From an uncultured Pseudomonadota bacterium (GTDB lineage Bacteria > Myxococcota_A > Bradymonadia > Bradymonadales > Bradymonadaceae): 64,000 nt of DNA. Both the position numbers and the translations under genes were made by a program. The notes under the pieces are model-generated. The model saw only the letters and a list, made by a program, of their open reading frames with translations, made no database searches and was not told where the DNA came from. This document shows positions 27,232 through 36,528 of the stretch, one piece after another. Numbering within the stretch: position 1 is the stretch's first letter; each line of letters opens with the position of its first letter. The stretch is from NCBI GenBank assembly GCA_913057905.1, contig CAJXPB010000009.1, positions 1-64,000 on the forward strand, read 5' to 3'.

Positions 27232-28371
27232 ATGAACACCTACGACACACGGCCCGATGCCTACCAATCTGTCTCATTGGACGATTGGACCGATTGGCGT
27301 TGGCAGCAGCGCCATCAACTTCGCGCTCCCGAGGATTTCGAAGGGGTGCTGGAGCTCTCCGACCGGGAGTATCGCGGGTTCTCGCAGACCGAGGGCGATT
27401 TTCGCGTCGGGGTGACCCCGTACTACGCGTCGCTGATGGATCCCTCCGATCCCGACTGTCCCGTGCGTCGCCAGGGTCTGCCGGACCCCGAAGAGGCCCG
27501 GAGGGCGGACTTCGAGCGTCGGGATCCTCTGGCCGAAGAGGAGCACATGCCGGTGCAGGGTCTGACGCACCGGTATCCCGACCGTGTTCTCTTCTATGTG
27601 ACTCACCATTGTCCGGTGTTTTGCCGCCACTGCACCCGCAAGCGCAAGGTCTCGGATCCGAAGACAGCGGCATCGACCGGCCAGATCGAACAGGGACTCG
27701 AATACATTCGACAAAACAGAGACGTCCGCGACGTCCTCGTCTCGGGCGGCGATCCGCTGACCCTCAGCGACGACCGCCTGATGGCGATTCTGGGGGCGTT
27801 GCGCGACATCGACCACGTCGAGGTCGTGCGCCTGGGAACCCGCAACCCGGTGACCCTTCCGTATCGTGTCACGGAGTCACTCTGCGACCGACTCGCCGAG
27901 GTCGCACCGATCTATCTCAATACCCACTTCAATCACCCTCGGGAGGTGACTTCGGAGGCCCAACGAGCCCTTCGTCGGCTGCTGTCGGCCGGCTGCGTAC
28001 TCGGCAATCAAATGGTGCTTTTGCGCGGAATCAACGACGATCCAGAGACCGTGATGGACCTGAATCGTCGGCTGCTGTCGGCCGGCTGTCGGCCTTACTA
28101 CATGCTGCAGTGCGACATGGCCCAGGGCATCACCCATTTTCGGACGTCCCTGCGCAGGGGGCTCGAGATCATGGATCACCTGCGCGGTCGCATCGCAGGC
28201 ATGGGGGTCCCCGATTTCGTCGTCGATTTGCCCGGCGGTGGGGGAAAGGTCGAGTTGGTACCGCAGTATCTGGAAGAGAGAAGCCGGGGAGACGCGTTCG
28301 ACGAGGTCGTGTTTCGGAATTGGCGCGGCGAAACCTATCGGTTTGCCGACATCGTCGAAGAGTATTCCTGA
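27232..28371 (+). CDS. kamA: Lysine 2,3-aminomutase (KamA-family radical SAM enzyme)
   Basis: A 379-residue PLP-dependent radical SAM enzyme. The iron-sulfur cluster motif is CPVFCRHC (CxxxCxxC), preceded by YPDRVLFYVTHH as in KamA. The SGGDPLTL and YLNTHFNHPREVT segments are typical, and the PLP lysine is expected near GGGGKVELVP. KamA isomerises L-lysine to beta-lysine, used in lysine fermentation or as a precursor of the osmolyte N-acetyl-beta-lysine. The close relative EpmB modifies elongation factor P but is usually about 340 residues long. No acetyltransferase or EF-P gene is next to it, so the pathway is open. The 3' end overlaps the convergent GMC oxidoreductase gene by 37 bp. Confidence 0.88.
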   Translation: MNTYDTRPDAYQSVSLDDWTDWRWQQRHQLRAPEDFEGVLELSDREYRGFSQTEGDFRVGVTPYYASLMDPSDPDCPVRRQGLPDPEEARRADFERRDPLAEEEHMPVQGLTHRYPDRVLFYVTHHCPVFCRHCTRKRKVSDPKTAASTGQIEQGLEYIRQNRDVRDVLVSGGDPLTLSDDRLMAILGALRDIDHVEVVRLGTRNPVTLPYRVTESLCDRLAEVAPIYLNTHFNHPREVTSEAQRALRRLLSAGCVLGNQMVLLRGINDDPETVMDLNRRLLSAGCRPYYMLQCDMAQGITHFRTSLRRGLEIMDHLRGRIAGMGVPDFVVDLPGGGGKVELVPQYLEERSRGDAFDEVVFRNWRGETYRFADIVEEYS

Positions 28372-29903
28372 AGAATGGCTCGGCCGACGCGCAGCCCCAT
28401 CGTGTAGATCGGGATCTGCGGAGGGCCGCCAAAACTGGTCGGGAACAACGAACCGTCGGCAACCCAGAGGCCATCGACCTGGTGATGTTGACCGCGCGGA
28501 TCGACCACCGACTCTTCGGGGTCACTGCCCATCCAGAGCGTCGACATCGGGTGTACAGCGGCCAGGGCGGGACTCAGCGGCGCCAGATCCGAGGCGTCGA
28601 TCCCGTCGAGGTCTCCCGGGGAACTGGCGCGCAGGGCGGGCGTCGTCGGGACGATGACTTCACGGGCACCTCCGGCGAAGAGGATGCGCCCGGCACCGCG
28701 CAATCCGCGGGCGAGTTCCCGATAGTCCGGCTCGTGAAGGCTGTAGTCGATGTGGAGTCCGCCATCGTCGGCGGGGTGGACCCGGCCGGCACTCTGGTCG
28801 TGCAACATGGCAATGATCGAGGCGATCTTCGGGTACGACTGCATCATGCGCCCGTGCGACCGACCGAAACCGGGAAGAAATGTCGATGCCCCGGCGGGAT
28901 GAGCAGCGCCGGCCACCAGCCAGACTCCACCGCTCGTCGGGTCGCTGTGGTCGAGGAATTCCGTGCATTCGACGGACTGCGGATTCCCGCTCCAGCTTTC
29001 GACGTCTCGATCGTACAGACCGACGACCGTGGCCCCCGGGTGCATATGGAGGTTCGTCCCCGCAAGCCGGTGAGGATCCGGGACATCGCTGCGGCGAATC
29101 AAAGCCGCCGATCCGGTGGCACTTGCGGCCGCGCAGACGACGTCGGCCCGAATCGTAAAGTCTCGGTCCTTCGAGCCGGGGCTCCCGTCGATCGGGTCGA
29201 CCGACGTGCCACAAACCCCCGTGGCACGGCCATCTCGAGTCGTGATCTGGTCGGCCCGGGCCTCGGTCCAGATCGTGGCCCCTGCTTCGAGCGCCTGCGG
29301 GATCAGCACCTTTGCGGCATTCTGTTTGCCGTCATTCGGGCAACCGAGTTCGCAGAACCCCGACTGCTTGCAGGCCTCGGGATGTCGGTTGTGTTTGAGT
29401 CGTCCACCGTCCCAACCGAGTTCGTCGAGGCCAGATTCGATGATGGAGTTGTTCCTGTTGACCCGATGGTCGGGAACACGATGGACGTTCAACAGATCTT
29501 CGACCGTCTCGAAGTCGCGCTGCAGGGATTCGCCGGTCGCCCAGTCGAGTCCGAATCGATCGGCCCAGTGATCGAGAACTGCGTTTGGAAGCCGCTTGCA
29601 GAGGTTTGTGTTGTGCAGCGTCGACCCGCCGACTCCCTTGCCCTGCAAGATCGAGACGCTGAAGTCCTCGGTGGCGCGCGCGCCGGATTCCTGGAACAGC
29701 CGCGGGAGCATCTCGGCCTCGTTAGGCGACGCCTCCTCGGGTCGGTACCAACTGCCCATCTCGAGTCCCAGGACGTCGAGGCCGGCACGCGCCAGTTCTC
29801 GCAGCACCATGCTGCCTCCGGCCCCCAGGCCGACGACGACGGCATCGACGTCGATCGATTCGGGCCGATCCGGATCCCGGGCCGACAGGACTCCGTTACT
29901 CAT
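28335..29903 (-). CDS. GMC-family FAD-dependent oxidoreductase
   Basis: A 522-residue flavoprotein. The FAD-binding Rossmann motif VVVGLGAGGSMVLREL lies near the N-terminus, followed by GKGVGGSTLHNTNL. The middle has the Cys-containing segment CKQSGFCELGCPNDGKQN found in a branch of GMC enzymes that includes alcohol and sterol oxidases. The C-terminus DGSLFPTSFGGPPQIPIY, with HPMSTLWMG upstream, gives the catalytic His region. It probably oxidises an alcohol or sugar. Three ATG codons in a row (29901-29909) follow GGAG; 29903 has the best spacing. The start overlaps the end of the upstream subunit-3-like gene, so the two are translationally coupled and likely form a complex. Confidence 0.9.
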   Translation of the reverse strand: MSNGVLSARDPDRPESIDVDAVVVGLGAGGSMVLRELARAGLDVLGLEMGSWYRPEEASPNEAEMLPRLFQESGARATEDFSVSILQGKGVGGSTLHNTNLCKRLPNAVLDHWADRFGLDWATGESLQRDFETVEDLLNVHRVPDHRVNRNNSIIESGLDELGWDGGRLKHNRHPEACKQSGFCELGCPNDGKQNAAKVLIPQALEAGATIWTEARADQITTRDGRATGVCGTSVDPIDGSPGSKDRDFTIRADVVCAAASATGSAALIRRSDVPDPHRLAGTNLHMHPGATVVGLYDRDVESWSGNPQSVECTEFLDHSDPTSGGVWLVAGAAHPAGASTFLPGFGRSHGRMMQSYPKIASIIAMLHDQSAGRVHPADDGGLHIDYSLHEPDYRELARGLRGAGRILFAGGAREVIVPTTPALRASSPGDLDGIDASDLAPLSPALAAVHPMSTLWMGSDPEESVVDPRGQHHQVDGLWVADGSLFPTSFGGPPQIPIYTMGLRVGRAILQEYSSTMSANR

Positions 29904-30462
29904 CATCATCTCCGATGTTCCGCGGATCGTCGAGGTGGTGGTCACCCGGATCGAATCCGATGGGTGACCATGTCTGCTCCTGGCTCCAGTACCCCATCAT
30001 GCAGACCGATTTCAGAGCGTGGAAGACGGCGCGCCTCTGGGGGATCGAGGATTCCGACCAACCTCGGATGTAGGTGTGGGCGGCGGAGTCGGGCAGCGAT
30101 GTAAAGGCGAGGCGTTGTCCGTCGGGCGCCAAAACCAGCGGGCCGGCTTCGATGACAGCGAGTAGGTCGTGCAACTGGGATCGGCGTCTCGGCGGAAGGG
30201 TGTCCACGAAGTTGCGTGTCGCCTCGACGGCGTGGACTGCCTCCGGGTCCGGGAGCGCGTCGTCGTAGTCGCACAGAACCTCGAGCAGGCGGTGGGTGAC
30301 CCCGTGTTCCCAGTCGGCCCATCCCGAATCGGGGCGTGGTTGTCCGAGGAGTCGGCGGGCCATCGAGCCGGCGGTGGCGAGGCCCACAGACTGGGCCTTC
30401 TGTGCCATGGCATCGGCTCCGCTGCGGGCGATTCGGATCCACTTGTCGAACGGAGTGGCCAT
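29896..30462 (-). CDS. Gluconate 2-dehydrogenase subunit 3-like protein
   Basis: A 188-residue helical protein. The segments RLLEVLCDYDDALPDPEAV and RAVFHALKSVCMMGYWSQEQTWSPIGF match the pattern of the small (gamma) subunit family of FAD-dependent sugar and alcohol dehydrogenases. It is coupled to the GMC gene by an 8-bp overlap, as expected for a partner subunit. It has no clear Tat signal, unlike many subunit 3 proteins. The start at 30462 has GGAGA 6 bases upstream; ATG 30474 is also possible. It begins 17 bp after rlpA. The family call rests on pattern only. Confidence 0.7.
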   Translation of the reverse strand: MATPFDKWIRIARSGADAMAQKAQSVGLATAGSMARRLLGQPRPDSGWADWEHGVTHRLLEVLCDYDDALPDPEAVHAVEATRNFVDTLPPRRRSQLHDLLAVIEAGPLVLAPDGQRLAFTSLPDSAAHTYIRGWSESSIPQRRAVFHALKSVCMMGYWSQEQTWSPIGFDPGDHHLDDPRNIGDDDE

Positions 30463-30479
30463 CGACGTCTCCATCTTCG

Positions 30480-30935
30480 TTAACGTGATACCCGCGAGCC
30501 GTCGCCCCAGCGAAGTATCTGAAGTTGAACCTCTATGACCCCTCGTTTTAGCAGACCGAGGTCGGCGGCGGCAGCCCACGAGAGATCGATGATTCGACCG
30601 TCGATGTAGGGGCCGCGGTCATTGATCCGTACGACGACGGACTTCTGGGTCTTCGGGTGCGTGACCCGGACGATGGTGTGGAACGGCAACGTCTTGTGCG
30701 CCGCCGTGAACCCGTACATGTCGAAGGCCTCGCCGGAGGCGGTCACCCGGCCGTGAAACTTCCGGGCGTAATAGCTCGCCTCGCCGCGAAGACGGTGATC
30801 GTGGTCTGGCGGCGCCTCGCCGGCACGCTCGTTTTGAAGGTCGCGGTCGGGTTCACCGATCTGCGAACTAGAGGGGCCTGCAGCACCGCACCCGATCAGC
30901 AATGCGGCAATGCAGCCCACGGCGATCTTGTTCAT
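30480..30935 (-). CDS. rlpA: RlpA-family septal ring lipoprotein (double-psi beta-barrel)
   Basis: A 151-residue lipoprotein (signal MNKIAVGCIAALLIGC with lipobox LIGC). The RlpA-type double-psi beta-barrel follows: GEASYYARKFHGRVTASGE, the substrate-binding aspartate and histidine regions FTAAHKTLPF and VVVRINDRGPY, and IDLSWAAAADLGL. RlpA proteins are lytic transglycosylases that cut naked glycan strands or bind septal peptidoglycan. There is no SPOR domain, so septal targeting is not shown. The start is 1 bp from the upstream stop codon, so it is in an operon with the FG-GAP lipoprotein. Confidence 0.92.
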   Translation of the reverse strand: MNKIAVGCIAALLIGCGAAGPSSSQIGEPDRDLQNERAGEAPPDHDHRLRGEASYYARKFHGRVTASGEAFDMYGFTAAHKTLPFHTIVRVTHPKTQKSVVVRINDRGPYIDGRIIDLSWAAAADLGLLKRGVIEVQLQILRWGDGSRVSR

Positions 30936-30936
30936 C

Positions 30937-32538
30937 CTAGAACTGGTCGTCGCAGAGGGGCTGAAGGACCGAGACGGTGAAGCCATCGTGTACCGCAATC
31001 AATTCCGGGGCGATATCCTCGGTGATCGGTGCCCGAGTAAAGTGGTTGATCGCGTTCGCACGATCCCAGACAAGGCTGACGCGCCGATCGTCGATGTATT
31101 TCTCGCCGTCTTCGTAGCTGTGACCGTAGTAGAGCTGGCCGACAAAGATATCGGCGTATCCGTCAAAGGAAATGTCCGAGAACAAGAGCCCGCGGATGCC
31201 CGACTGGCCGATGATTCGGCGCTGATACAGCGAGAAGTTCCCCGAGCCGTCGTTCTCCCAGACTTGGAATTCACCGGGGATGGTGTTGCCCTGGGGCGAC
31301 GACTGCTGAGCCGCCACGGCGATGTCCATCGTCCCGTCCTGGTCGATCGAGCCGATGGAGACGAAGTCGTAGGTCTGCAGATTGTTCTCGGTCTCCAGCT
31401 CGATGACATTCGTCTCGAACTCTTCCCCGCTGAGGTTTGACGTGATCACGAGGTGGTTCGAGTCGAAGACCTCGACGACCTCCGAGGTGCCGTCTTCATC
31501 GAGATCGGCGACATCGATGTCGGAGAGTTCTGCGTCCTCGGGGACCTCCGAGGGGCGTGAATCGTAGAGGGTCATCGTGCTGCTGACCCCGTTCTCGTCG
31601 AATGCGATTGCGTAGGTCTTGCCGGTGCTGGAGACGCGAGCGAAGGCCGCGATGTTCTCCGTGCCGTCGATAACAATCTTCCCGGGAAGTATCTGGTCGG
31701 GTTGGTCCGGCAATTGGACGAATCCCGGCTCACCTTCGACGACCTGCAGGGTCCGCTCGCCGTCCTGTTCGACATTTTGGATCAACTGGTTGCCGGCGAG
31801 GACATCGGGAAAGCCATCTTTGTTGTAGTCGACGAAGGCGAAGTGGCGCACGCCGGTTCTGCCCGGGCTGATGGTCTGGGCGTTGACCGCGAGTTTCGAG
31901 CTGCCGTCGGGTTGTGACAGAAAGATCGACAAGCGGTCTTCGATGAACCAGTAGACGCCGATGTCGGCGAGTCCGTCGTTGTTGAAGTCGGCCGACTTCA
32001 GATCCGTGATTTCATTCGGCGTACTCAGGCCGCTGTTGGCCGAGAAGTAGGTCTGCGGCGTGGGGCCGGTGCTGACCTCGTAGCCGTAGTTGATCTGCTC
32101 TTTGCCCGGCCCGCCCGGGATGCAGGAGTCACAGACGTCGCCGGTCCCGTCGCCGTCGATGTCGCTTTGATCGGGATTGTTGAGCAGGGGACAATTGTCG
32201 CAGGAGTCGGCGATGCCGTCGGGTTCGGAGTCGAAATCGTTCTCTGCTTCCCCGGATTCGCCGGCTTCTTCCTCGTCGGCGTTCGCCACGCCCGGACAAC
32301 TGTCGACGTCGTCTTTGAAGCCGTCGCCGTCGGAGTCGGAGCATGCATCTCCCTTGCCGTCCTCATTGAAGTCGTTTTGCTCCGGATTCGCGACATTCGG
32401 GCAATTGTCCTGGGAGTTGGGGATGCCGTCTCCGTCGGGGTCTGTGCCGCCGTCTCCAGCACAGGCCACGAGGCCCCCGCTGATCAGAAGCGTCGCGAAG
32501 AGGGCTGAAAAGAGGTGGCGAAACTTGGGGCCGGTCAT
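30937..32538 (-). CDS. Secreted lipoprotein with thrombospondin type 3 repeats and FG-GAP/VCBS repeats
   Basis: A 533-residue protein with a lipoprotein signal (ISGGLVAC). Residues about 32-155 are calcium-binding thrombospondin type 3 repeats, visible as DPDGDGIPNSQDNCP, DSDGDGFKDDVDSCP and DIDGDGTGDVCDSC. The rest has FG-GAP/VCBS-type beta-propeller repeats (DFNNDGLADIGVYW, DYNKDGFPDVLAG, DLDEDGTSEVVEV, SFDGYADIFVG), each with an Asp-rich calcium loop. It is likely to be displayed on the outer surface and to bind ligands or matrix. It is the first gene of the run FG-GAP / rlpA / subunit-3-like / GMC. Confidence 0.9.
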   Translation of the reverse strand: MTGPKFRHLFSALFATLLISGGLVACAGDGGTDPDGDGIPNSQDNCPNVANPEQNDFNEDGKGDACSDSDGDGFKDDVDSCPGVANADEEEAGESGEAENDFDSEPDGIADSCDNCPLLNNPDQSDIDGDGTGDVCDSCIPGGPGKEQINYGYEVSTGPTPQTYFSANSGLSTPNEITDLKSADFNNDGLADIGVYWFIEDRLSIFLSQPDGSSKLAVNAQTISPGRTGVRHFAFVDYNKDGFPDVLAGNQLIQNVEQDGERTLQVVEGEPGFVQLPDQPDQILPGKIVIDGTENIAAFARVSSTGKTYAIAFDENGVSSTMTLYDSRPSEVPEDAELSDIDVADLDEDGTSEVVEVFDSNHLVITSNLSGEEFETNVIELETENNLQTYDFVSIGSIDQDGTMDIAVAAQQSSPQGNTIPGEFQVWENDGSGNFSLYQRRIIGQSGIRGLLFSDISFDGYADIFVGQLYYGHSYEDGEKYIDDRRVSLVWDRANAINHFTRAPITEDIAPELIAVHDGFTVSVLQPLCDDQF

Positions 32539-32611
32539 GGTGTTGTACTCCTGAGCGATCGTTGGAAGCCGAATTCATCCACAGTTTGGTCTATGTAACG
32601 GATCGATAGAG

Positions 32612-32652
32612 AAAACGCAAAATCGCCCCGCGGCGTACGGCCGCGAGGCGAT
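32612..32652 (-). terminator. Rho-independent terminator after fadA
   Basis: Read on the minus strand, ATCGCC-T-CGCGGC pairs with GCCGCG-G-GGCGAT across a short loop with one central mismatch, and TTTTGCGTTTT follows. It lies about 35 bp after the fadA stop and ends the fadN-fadA transcript before the next minus-strand gene. Confidence 0.75.
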
Positions 32653-32685
32653 GGGTTGAGCCGGTGAACAATGTTGAAGCAGGCG

Positions 32686-33855
32686 TCAGGCTCGTTCGAA
32701 CAGGGCCGCCGCACCCATGCCGCCACCCACACACATGGTGACGACGCCGAACTGGCCGCCGCGCTCCTCGAGTTCCCGGAGGATGGTGCCGGCCATGCGT
32801 GTGCCAGAGACTCCGAGCGGGTGTCCCAGTGAAATGGCGCCCCCGTTGACGTTGAGTTTGTCGGGGTCGATGCCGAGTTCGTCGGCGCAGTAGACCGACT
32901 GGCTGGCAAAGGCTTCGTTGAGCTCGAAGAGATCGATGTCACCGACGGACATGCCGGTGTGGTCCATCAGTTTGCGGACGGCGGGGACCGGGCCGATGCC
33001 CATGATCTCCGGGGGAACACCGGCGACCTGGATGGTTCGGAAGTAGCCGAGCGGCTCCAGATCCAGCGCCTCCGCCTTCTCGCGGGTCATCAGGACCGTC
33101 GCGGCGGCTCCGTCGGTCAACGGAGAGGAGTTGCCTGGAGTGACGTCTCCACCCTCGCGAAAGGCGGCGGGAAGTCCTCCCAGGATGTCCATCGAGGTGC
33201 CCGGACGGATATTCTCGTCGACATCGACGAAGACGTCGACGACCCCGTCTTCGGTGGCGACCTGCGTCTCCATCGGTGCGATCTCTCCGGCGAAGAAACC
33301 CCGTTCGCGTGCCTCGGTGGCCCGCTGGTGGCTGCGGAGGGCGAATTCATCCATCTGCTGACGGGTGATGCCGAACTTTTCGACGACATTCTCGGCCGTC
33401 GAGCCCATGCCGATGTAGATCTCCGGGAAGTTCTCCATCAGTTCCGGGTTGGCCGAGGGGTTGTTGCCCCCCATCGGGATCATCGACATCGATTCGGTGC
33501 CTCCGGCGATCGCTGCATCGTATACGCCGGTCATGATGTGCTGGGCGGCGATGGCGATGGTCTGGACCCCGGAAGAACAAAACCGGTTGACGGTCATGCC
33601 GGGGACCGTCTCGGGCAGGCCAGCGAGCTGGCCGGCGATGCGTCCCACGTTCATACCCTGTTCGGCCTCCGGAAAGGCGCATCCGATGACCACGTCTCCG
33701 ATCTCTTCGGGATCGAGTCCCGGTGCCCCTTCCAGGGCATGTTCGATGGCGTGGGCGCACATGTCATCGGGGCGGGTATCCTTGAGCTTCCCCTTGTTCG
33801 CCTTTCCAAATGGGGTGCGTGCGTAACTGACGACTGCGACGTCTCGTGTCTCCAT
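32686..33855 (-). CDS. fadA: Acetyl-CoA C-acyltransferase (3-ketoacyl-CoA thiolase)
   Basis: A 389-residue degradative thiolase that splits 3-ketoacyl-CoA with CoA in the last step of beta-oxidation. The nucleophilic cysteine is C93 in NRFCSSGVQT; the catalytic histidine is in GHPLGVSGTRMAG and the second cysteine in CVGGGMGAA. ELNEAFASQ is intact. The ATG has AGGAG 9 bases upstream and lies 29 bp after fadN, so the two form an operon in the order of Bacillus fadN-fadA. Confidence 0.95.
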   Translation of the reverse strand: METRDVAVVSYARTPFGKANKGKLKDTRPDDMCAHAIEHALEGAPGLDPEEIGDVVIGCAFPEAEQGMNVGRIAGQLAGLPETVPGMTVNRFCSSGVQTIAIAAQHIMTGVYDAAIAGGTESMSMIPMGGNNPSANPELMENFPEIYIGMGSTAENVVEKFGITRQQMDEFALRSHQRATEARERGFFAGEIAPMETQVATEDGVVDVFVDVDENIRPGTSMDILGGLPAAFREGGDVTPGNSSPLTDGAAATVLMTREKAEALDLEPLGYFRTIQVAGVPPEIMGIGPVPAVRKLMDHTGMSVGDIDLFELNEAFASQSVYCADELGIDPDKLNVNGGAISLGHPLGVSGTRMAGTILRELEERGGQFGVVTMCVGGGMGAAALFERA

Positions 33856-33884
33856 AATGATCTGCTCCTCTCTTCAATGATGAA

Positions 33885-36266
33885 TCAGTTTCGAAGCGGC
33901 TTTCCTTCCTGCAACATGTGCTGCATTCGTTCCATTGTCTTCTCTTCGCCGCACAACGACAGGAATGCCTCCCGCTCCAGTTCCAGGAGTTTCTCCTCGC
34001 TGACGAGTGCATTCGGCGTGGTATCGCCGCCGGTCAGCACGCGGGCGAGTCTCTGACCGATGTGTCGTTCATATTCGGTGATGTACCCGGCCTCGGCCAT
34101 GTCGTAGAGCTGCATGTCGACGGTGGCAGCACCCTCCCGGCCGGGCAGACGAAATTTGCTGGGGCGCGGCGGCTCGAAGCCGGAGCGTGCCAGTCCGAGA
34201 ACCCGCTGTTTGGCCAGCTCCAGGATGTGGTCGCCGTTGAGTGCGACGGTGTCGCCTTCGGTGAGAAATCCGGCTTCCCGGGCCTTCTCGCCGCTTTTAG
34301 CGACCTGTGCCTGGCCGATCTGCATGAACGCCTTCCGAATAAACGGCAGGGCGTCGACATCGGAGTCGTCGGTGTAGCGGCCGTACAGGTTGCGCAGAAG
34401 CTGAAGGTTGCCCGAGCCTCCGGGAATCAGCCCGACCCCGAATTCGACGAGCCCCATATAGGTCTCGCCGGCGGCGACAACGGAGTTGCCTGCCATGGCG
34501 ACCTCGGCACCGCCGCCGAGTGTCTGGCCGTGGGGAGCCGTGACGACCGGCTTGTCGGAGTAGCGCATCCGCTGGTTGGCATCCTGGAAGCGCTCGACCA
34601 TCTGCTCGATCGGCTCCCACTGGCCCTGTCGGGCGTTCATGAGGATCAGCATCACGTTTGCACCGACCGAGAAGTTGTCGGCGTTGTTGCCGACCACCAG
34701 GCCGTTCCAATCCTGCGTCTCGACGTGATCGATCCCCGCGTGCAGGATGTCGATGATGTCGGGGTCGATCGAGTTTCGTTTGGAGTGAAACTCGACCAGG
34801 GCGACGCCATCGCCCATGTCCAGAAGGCTGGCGCCGTCGTTCGATTCGATCACCCGGTCGGACTCGCGCAGGATGTCGATATCGACTCGTTTGGGATCCG
34901 ACGGCACCTCTCGGTACTTCCCGGCGGTCGGATCGTAGAAGAGGCGGTCTGTGCCCTCGGTCTTGTAGAAGGACTCGTGGCCCTCTTCGAGCATCGTCTC
35001 GACCCAGTCGGGTACGTCGATGCCGGCTTCATTCATCTGATCGACGCCCCACTGCAGGCCGATGGCATCCCAGATTTGGAAGGGCCCGAGCTCCCAGTTG
35101 AAGCCCCAGCGCATGCCCCGGTCGATATTGACGATGTCGTCGGCGATCTCGCCGAGGCGCCGCGCCGTGTACGCGAGGGATTCGAGGGTGACTTCCCGGG
35201 CGAATTCCGCGGCCCTGTCGTCGCCGTCGACGACGACCTGTTCGACCTTGTCGGCCGGTGAACCGCTCACATCGAGGCTGTCGAAGTCCGATTTGTCCCG
35301 GGAGTTGTACTCCATCGATTCCGGGCGCAGTACCAGGAGATCGTCATCGGTCTTGTGGTAAAATCCCTTGCCAGCCTTGCGACCGGTCCAGCCCTCCTCG
35401 ACCATCTCGCGCATGAAGTCCGGGACCTGGAAGTAGTCGCGGTCCTCGTCGTCGGTCAGCGAGTCGTGGCAGTTGTCGGCGACGTGGACGAAGGTGTCGA
35501 GCCCGACCATATCGGCCGTCTGGAAGACCGCCGATTTCGGCCTGGCCATCGGGCGGCCAAAGACCTGGTCGACGTCTTCGACGGTCATGTCGTAGTCGTC
35601 CATCTTATGGATGATCGTCATCATCCCGTGGACACCGATCCGGTTGGCGATGAAGTTCGTGGTGTCCTTGGCGTGGACGATCCCCTTGCCAAGGGTATCG
35701 CGGCCGAACGACTCGATCGTCTCGACGACCTCGGGGTCGGTCTCCGGGCCGGGTACGATCTCGAGCAATTTCATCACCCGGACGGGGTTGAAGAAGTGGG
35801 TGACAAGAAATCGCCGCCGGAAACTGTCGCTGCGGCCTTCGAGCATACCGTCGATCGATAGCCCGGAGGTGTTTGACGCGACGATGGCGTCGTCGCCGAC
35901 ATGTCGTTCGATCTTGTCGAAGGTGTCCTGCTTGATCGACATGTTTTCGGGGACCGCCTCGATTACCAGGTCGACCGATTCGAGCCGGTCGAGGTGATCC
36001 TCGACGTTCCCCGGGCGAATCAGGTCGAGATTGCGATCGGAGTAGACCGCCGACAATGGCTTGTCGTCGGGCATCTGCTCGATCGCCTCACGGGCGAGCC
36101 GATTTCGGAACTCGGGATCGCTGGGGTCGTCGTCCTCACCGGGCTCCGGGGGGACGATGTCGAGGAGATCGACGTGAAGCCGGGCGTTGGCCAGATGGGC
36201 GGCGATGCCCCGGCCCATGACCCCTGCTCCTATGACGGCGGCACGTTGGATGCGATTGGTTGCCAT
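33885..36266 (-). CDS. fadN: FadN-type 3-hydroxyacyl-CoA dehydrogenase / enoyl-CoA hydratase
   Basis: A 793-residue bifunctional beta-oxidation enzyme. The NAD-binding dehydrogenase comes first (VIGAGVMGRGIAAHLANA at about residues 10-27, VTHFFNPVRVMKLLEIV near 160). The enoyl-CoA hydratase domain is in the second half (about 480-680, GGGAEVAMAGNSVVAAGE and FGVGLIPGGSGN). That order is the reverse of Escherichia coli FadB and matches FadN. The start at 36266 has GAGG 9 bases upstream and is preferred over 36287. It probably works with the adjacent thiolase on fatty acyl-CoA. The 262-bp divergent region toward bolA should hold its promoter; I could not pick out a convincing operator. Confidence 0.94.
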   Translation of the reverse strand: MATNRIQRAAVIGAGVMGRGIAAHLANARLHVDLLDIVPPEPGEDDDPSDPEFRNRLAREAIEQMPDDKPLSAVYSDRNLDLIRPGNVEDHLDRLESVDLVIEAVPENMSIKQDTFDKIERHVGDDAIVASNTSGLSIDGMLEGRSDSFRRRFLVTHFFNPVRVMKLLEIVPGPETDPEVVETIESFGRDTLGKGIVHAKDTTNFIANRIGVHGMMTIIHKMDDYDMTVEDVDQVFGRPMARPKSAVFQTADMVGLDTFVHVADNCHDSLTDDEDRDYFQVPDFMREMVEEGWTGRKAGKGFYHKTDDDLLVLRPESMEYNSRDKSDFDSLDVSGSPADKVEQVVVDGDDRAAEFAREVTLESLAYTARRLGEIADDIVNIDRGMRWGFNWELGPFQIWDAIGLQWGVDQMNEAGIDVPDWVETMLEEGHESFYKTEGTDRLFYDPTAGKYREVPSDPKRVDIDILRESDRVIESNDGASLLDMGDGVALVEFHSKRNSIDPDIIDILHAGIDHVETQDWNGLVVGNNADNFSVGANVMLILMNARQGQWEPIEQMVERFQDANQRMRYSDKPVVTAPHGQTLGGGAEVAMAGNSVVAAGETYMGLVEFGVGLIPGGSGNLQLLRNLYGRYTDDSDVDALPFIRKAFMQIGQAQVAKSGEKAREAGFLTEGDTVALNGDHILELAKQRVLGLARSGFEPPRPSKFRLPGREGAATVDMQLYDMAEAGYITEYERHIGQRLARVLTGGDTTPNALVSEEKLLELEREAFLSLCGEEKTMERMQHMLQEGKPLRN

Positions 36267-36528
36267 AACGGATTCCTCGACTATCAAAATGGAAACGAGA
36301 GAACTGAGGCGTCATTCATTTGTCTGATCCAAGGTATAGTCACGGCGCGGGGAGCCGACAAGCAACGGGTCACAGACGCCCGGGGATAAGCGACCTCGAA
36401 TGCTCGACCTGCAGTGTCTGCTTGAAAGCAGCGGGAATCACGACTACAGGCTGTGCATTCCCCAGTTGGGGAGAGACCTCCGTCGACTGCTCCCCTCTTA
36501 GACTCACGCGAACGAGTGACACCGACCC

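Noticed and set aside
27186-30104. A 972-codon plus-strand frame across the kamA and GMC genes
   Set aside because: It crosses two well-supported genes in other frames or strand and its translation is Arg/Pro/Ser-rich with no domain.
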